From an uncultured Eubacteriales bacterium (GTDB taxonomy: Bacteria > Bacillota > Clostridia > Christensenellales > Aristaeellaceae), in the NCBI GenBank assembly GCA_902777335.1, contig CACYTF010000039.1, forward strand, positions 1 through 33,150: a stretch of DNA of 33,150 nucleotides, read 5' to 3'. Shown one piece after another: positions 30,610-33,150 of the stretch; within the stretch, counting starts at the first letter, position 1; every line of letters starts with the position of its first letter. The notes under the pieces were generated by a model. That model ran no database searches. It had not been told where the DNA came from and worked only from the letters and a program-made list of their open reading frames with translations. Both the position numbers and the translations under genes were made by a program.

Positions 30610-32848
30610 CGGCCAACTCCGCGGCCAGGCGCGGGTCGTCGCTGGTCAGATAGTCCACGCCCATGTCGAGCAGCTCGCACATCTGGCTGGCGTCGTTCAC
30701 GGTCCACACGCCCACCAGCAGGCCACGGCTCTGCCAGCGGATCAGGTTGTCCCGGGTCAGGTAGCTGTCCTGCTGGCTGATGAACTCGGGCTTCAGCGCG
30801 GCCAGCGTCTGCTCCAGGTTCGCGGGCGTGCGGGTGAACAGCACCCCCAGCTTCGCGTTGGGCCGCAGGGCGCGGATGGCCTTCAGCTTGGCTTCGTCGA
30901 AGGCGATATAATACACGCGCCGCTCCATGCCGTAGCGGGCCACGGACCGCACGCAGGCCTCCGGGTCGGCCGAGTTCTTCATCTCCAGCACCAGGCCCAG
31001 GCCGGAGGCGGAGATGACCTGCAGCGCCTCGTCCAGCGAGCAGATGTCCGGGTCCAGCGCCTGGATCTCGGCCAGCGACAGGTTCTCGATGGTGTACCGC
31101 TTGCCCCGGACGACGAACGTGGCGTCGTGATGCACCACCTGCACGTCGTCCCCGGTGGTGCGCACGTCCAGCTCCACGTCGTCGGCGCCGGTGGCGGCGG
31201 CGTGGGCGAAGGCCTCCAGCGAATTCTCCTGCCAATCGCCGGCGCCGCCCCGATGGGCGATGATCTCCGTCTGGCGGCGGTTCTTCGCGTACACCCGCAC
31301 GGTGCAGATTGCCCTCATGCCGTTGTAGGTGGTCACGGTCACCCGGGTCTGGCCCGGGCCCACGGCGCGGACCTGGCCCTGGGCGGACACCTCGATCACA
31401 TCGGGGTCGTAGCCCGACCAGGTGAGCGCGGAGGCGCTGCCCGAGCTGAGCCGGGCCGTCAGCTTCGTCTTTTCGCCCACGGTCAGCTTCGGGGACGCGA
31501 CGGTCAGCGTCACATATTCGGGCGCGGCCTTCACCGTCACCTTGCAGGAAGCCTTCACGCCGTTGGCGGTGCTGACCGTGATCGTGGCCTTGCCGGGCTT
31601 CACGCCGGTCACGACGCCGCGGCGCACGGAGGCCGCCGCGCCGCCGCTGGCGAAGTGGACCAGGCCCCCGGCGGGCTTGCCGTTTTTGCGCAGGGGCTTC
31701 GCGTTCAGGGTGAAGGTCTCGCCCACGCCCAGGGTGAGCTTCTTCTTCGCCAGCGCGATCTTCGCCGGCGGGTATCCGACCTCCACCGCGCAGGCGGCCA
31801 CGCGGCCGTTGAAGGTGGTGGCCGTGATGACGGCGCTGCCCCGGCTCACCGCCGTCACCCGGCCGGAGCCGGCGCTGACGGTGACCACGCTGGGGTCGCT
31901 GCTGGCAAAGCTGACGCTGCCCGCGCTGCCGTCCGGCAGGCTGGCCCGCAGCTTGCAGGTTTCCCCGGGGAACAGGCTGAGCTCGGCCCTGCTCAGCGTC
32001 ACCTGCTTCGGCGCGTCGAGCACCGAGACCTTCGCCCGGGCCCGCAGGCCGTTGAAGGTGGACGCCGTGACGGTGGTGGTGCCCCGGCCCACGGCGACGA
32101 TCTTGCCGCCGTCGGAGACCGTCACCACGGCGGGGTCGTACCCGCTGTAGCGAATGGACGAGGCGGAGCCCTCGGGCAGCTGCGCCTTCAGCTTGTATTC
32201 CGAGCCCACGCCGCGCCTGGCGTCATAGCCCAGGCGGATGTCGGCGGCGTTCAGCGACAGGGCGATGGGCGCAGCCTTCACCGTCACCTTGCAGACGGCG
32301 TACCGCCCGTCCGGCAGCGTGGCGGTCACCACCGTGCTGCCCTTCTTCTTGCCGGTGATCCTGCCCGTGGAGGACACGGCGGCCACCCGCTCCCCGGCGG
32401 AGCTGAAGCTGACCTTCGCGCCGCCGGTGTCGGAGGTGACCTTCAGCTTGAAGGTCTCCCCCGCGCCCAGCGTCACCGAGTCCGCGTTCAATGCCACGGC
32501 GCTTGCCTTGCCGCCCTTCGGCATGGGGGCCGCGGCGGCGTCGGGCGCCATGATCGCTTCCTGGCCCGACGTCAGGGCCTGGTCCCCCCGCCCGAGCTGC
32601 GCCTCCGGGACCGGCAGCGCGGCTTCCAGCTCCAGGGGCACGGCCTCCACCGGCGCGGAGACCACCGGCGCGTCATCGTCCTCAAAGGGCGCGGCTTCGG
32701 CCTCGCCGCCCATCGATTCCGTCTTCACGGGCGCAATCCGCGCCGCCGCGGGCAGCCGCTGGGCTGTCGCGACCTCCGCCAGCGCCGAATGCGCCGACGC
32801 CCACAGGCACAGCGCCAAAGCCAGCGCCAACCACCGCCTCGCGCGCAC
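30602..32848 (-). CDS. secreted protein with Ig-like repeats and glycerophosphodiester phosphodiesterase domain
   Basis: 748 residues. A signal peptide (1-25, ending HSALAE) and an acidic linker (about 45-110) are followed by five bacterial Ig-like (BIG2-type) units (about 115-515). Each has an LxxGExxxL strand and a closing GxTxVTxxTxNG strand. The C-terminal GDPD domain (about 520-748) has IAHRGGAGDWQENSLEAF with the catalytic histidine, DVELDVRTTGDDVQVVHHD and LVLEMKN. It probably cleaves glycerophosphodiesters, such as teichoic-acid or phospholipid headgroups, outside the cell. The start is the GTG at 32848, behind GGGGG. Confidence 0.9.
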   Translation of the reverse strand: MRARRWLALALALCLWASAHSALAEVATAQRLPAAARIAPVKTESMGGEAEAAPFEDDDAPVVSAPVEAVPLELEAALPVPEAQLGRGDQALTSGQEAIMAPDAAAAPMPKGGKASAVALNADSVTLGAGETFKLKVTSDTGGAKVSFSSAGERVAAVSSTGRITGKKKGSTVVTATLPDGRYAVCKVTVKAAPIALSLNAADIRLGYDARRGVGSEYKLKAQLPEGSASSIRYSGYDPAVVTVSDGGKIVAVGRGTTTVTASTFNGLRARAKVSVLDAPKQVTLSRAELSLFPGETCKLRASLPDGSAGSVSFASSDPSVVTVSAGSGRVTAVSRGSAVITATTFNGRVAACAVEVGYPPAKIALAKKKLTLGVGETFTLNAKPLRKNGKPAGGLVHFASGGAAASVRRGVVTGVKPGKATITVSTANGVKASCKVTVKAAPEYVTLTVASPKLTVGEKTKLTARLSSGSASALTWSGYDPDVIEVSAQGQVRAVGPGQTRVTVTTYNGMRAICTVRVYAKNRRQTEIIAHRGGAGDWQENSLEAFAHAAATGADDVELDVRTTGDDVQVVHHDATFVVRGKRYTIENLSLAEIQALDPDICSLDEALQVISASGLGLVLEMKNSADPEACVRSVARYGMERRVYYIAFDEAKLKAIRALRPNAKLGVLFTRTPANLEQTLAALKPEFISQQDSYLTRDNLIRWQSRGLLVGVWTVNDASQMCELLDMGVDYLTSDDPRLAAELADR

Positions 32849-32881
32849 GCGACCGCCCCCTTTCTAATATGTACGCTTGGT

Positions 32882-32912
32882 ATTTTATCACGATTGTCGG
32901 CGTGCTGCGCAA
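32882..32912 (-). promoter_or_regulatory. possible promoter of the Ig-like/GDPD gene
   Basis: TTGCGC (32907-32912), 19-bp spacer, TAAAAT (32882-32887) on the minus strand. The spacer is longer than ideal. Confidence 0.35.
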
Positions 32913-32940
32913 CTCGCTTCGCTCCCTTGCCCGCCGACTC

Positions 32941-32959
32941 GGATAACCTTCGGTTATCC
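32941..32959. repeat. GGATAACC hairpin upstream of the GDPD gene
   Basis: GGATAACC-TTC-GGTTATCC in the gene-free stretch 32913-33150. Its function is unknown; it may close a transcript from the right. Confidence 0.7.
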
Positions 32960-33061
32960 TAATCATTATATCACATTCTCCGCAGAAAAGCGATAAACTA
33001 TGCCCAATCTTAAAACAGACGCCAAAAGTTGACACAGTGAGGCGGGGGCGGGCCAAAATCA

Positions 33062-33105
33062 AGGGGACGGTTCTCTGTGTCACTGACATAGAGAACCGTC
33101 CCCCT
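33062..33105. repeat. GGGGACGGTTCTC palindrome
   Basis: Arms of about 21 bp (33062-33082 and 33084-33105) with one mismatch, almost no loop; same core as 3323-3365 and 19903-19974. Nothing else was recognised up to the window end. Confidence 0.85.
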
Positions 33106-33150
33106 ACTACAATATATTTGGTTGGAGTTTTGACAGCCAGTCAGAATGCT

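Noticed and set aside
29207..32962. 1,251-codon plus-strand open frame
   Set aside because: It is antisense to iorA and the Ig-like/GDPD gene. It is open only because stop codons are rare on the strand opposite GC-rich genes, and its His/Val/Gly/Ala-rich product has no domain.
32682..33089. 135-codon minus-strand frame over the promoter of the GDPD gene
   Set aside because: It starts inside the palindrome at 33062-33105 and overlaps the real signal-peptide coding region in another frame; no homologous features seen.

Overview
The window (about 33 kb, GC-rich except for a few islands) looks like the chromosome of an uncultured gut-type anaerobic Clostridia (Bacillota). The grounds are strong GGAGG-type ribosome sites and sigma-A promoters, a strictly anaerobic enzyme (indolepyruvate ferredoxin oxidoreductase), the TlpA / CD1871A-type CxxC mini-protein / membrane ferredoxin trio, DUF6273 and bacterial Ig-like surface proteins, a Wzm/Wzt-like exporter and peptidoglycan-binding proteins. 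The taxon is inferred from gene families and style. No rRNA or tRNA gene is visible. || Layout. 1-2002 (-): an incomplete secreted surface protein (DUF6273-like plus MBG/Ig-like repeats). Its leader holds a strong promoter (2395-2423), a 20-copy pentanucleotide tract (2161-2263) that codes for RAEQS repeats, and a terminator-like RNA hairpin (2037-2087). 2588-3322 (-): C-terminal remnant of a large serine recombinase. 3422-7903 (-) and 8067-8945 (+): a sugar module with Zn-alcohol dehydrogenase, aldo/keto reductase, L-fucose isomerase and fucose mutarotase, and a divergent AraC regulator. 9394-11537 (-): short-chain dehydrogenase, small methyltransferase and RsuA-type pseudouridine synthase. 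11775-13028 (+): membrane-anchored polysaccharide deacetylase with a peptidoglycan-binding domain. 13029-14653: a repeat-rich, lower-GC island with two divergent HTH regulators. 14654-19826 (-): 2-hydroxyacid dehydrogenase, CinA, Wzt-like ATPase, Wzm-like permease and YbaK. 20065-22047 (+): YbaB, RecR, GalE. 22203-25842 (+): secreted thioredoxin-like protein, 53-residue CxxC protein, NapH-like 4Fe-4S membrane protein, an uncharacterised conserved protein, cytidylate-kinase-like protein and HAD phosphatase. 25895-27538 (-): anchored peptidoglycan-binding protein. 27703-32848 (-): ScpB, IorB, IorA and a secreted Ig-like/glycerophosphodiesterase protein. || The most unusual feature is in the intergenic DNA, which is packed with short repeats. 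Heptanucleotide arrays (consensus near GGGAACA, GGAATGA or GGAGAGT on the coding strand) begin exactly at the stop codon of about nine genes, and several run up to the next gene and supply its Shine-Dalgarno sequence. Palindromes of the GGGGACGGTTC and GGGGACAGGTTCC types, GTAGGGGCGG hairpins, ATTGCCACGTCG MITE-like elements and a duplicated 143-bp element fill the rest. || The best candidate for an undescribed regulatory system is the surface-protein leader. A repeat tract able to shift reading frame lies between a promoter and a terminator whose pairing is complete only on the transcribed strand, ahead of a gene whose DUF6273 domain has a stretch that looks hypervariable.
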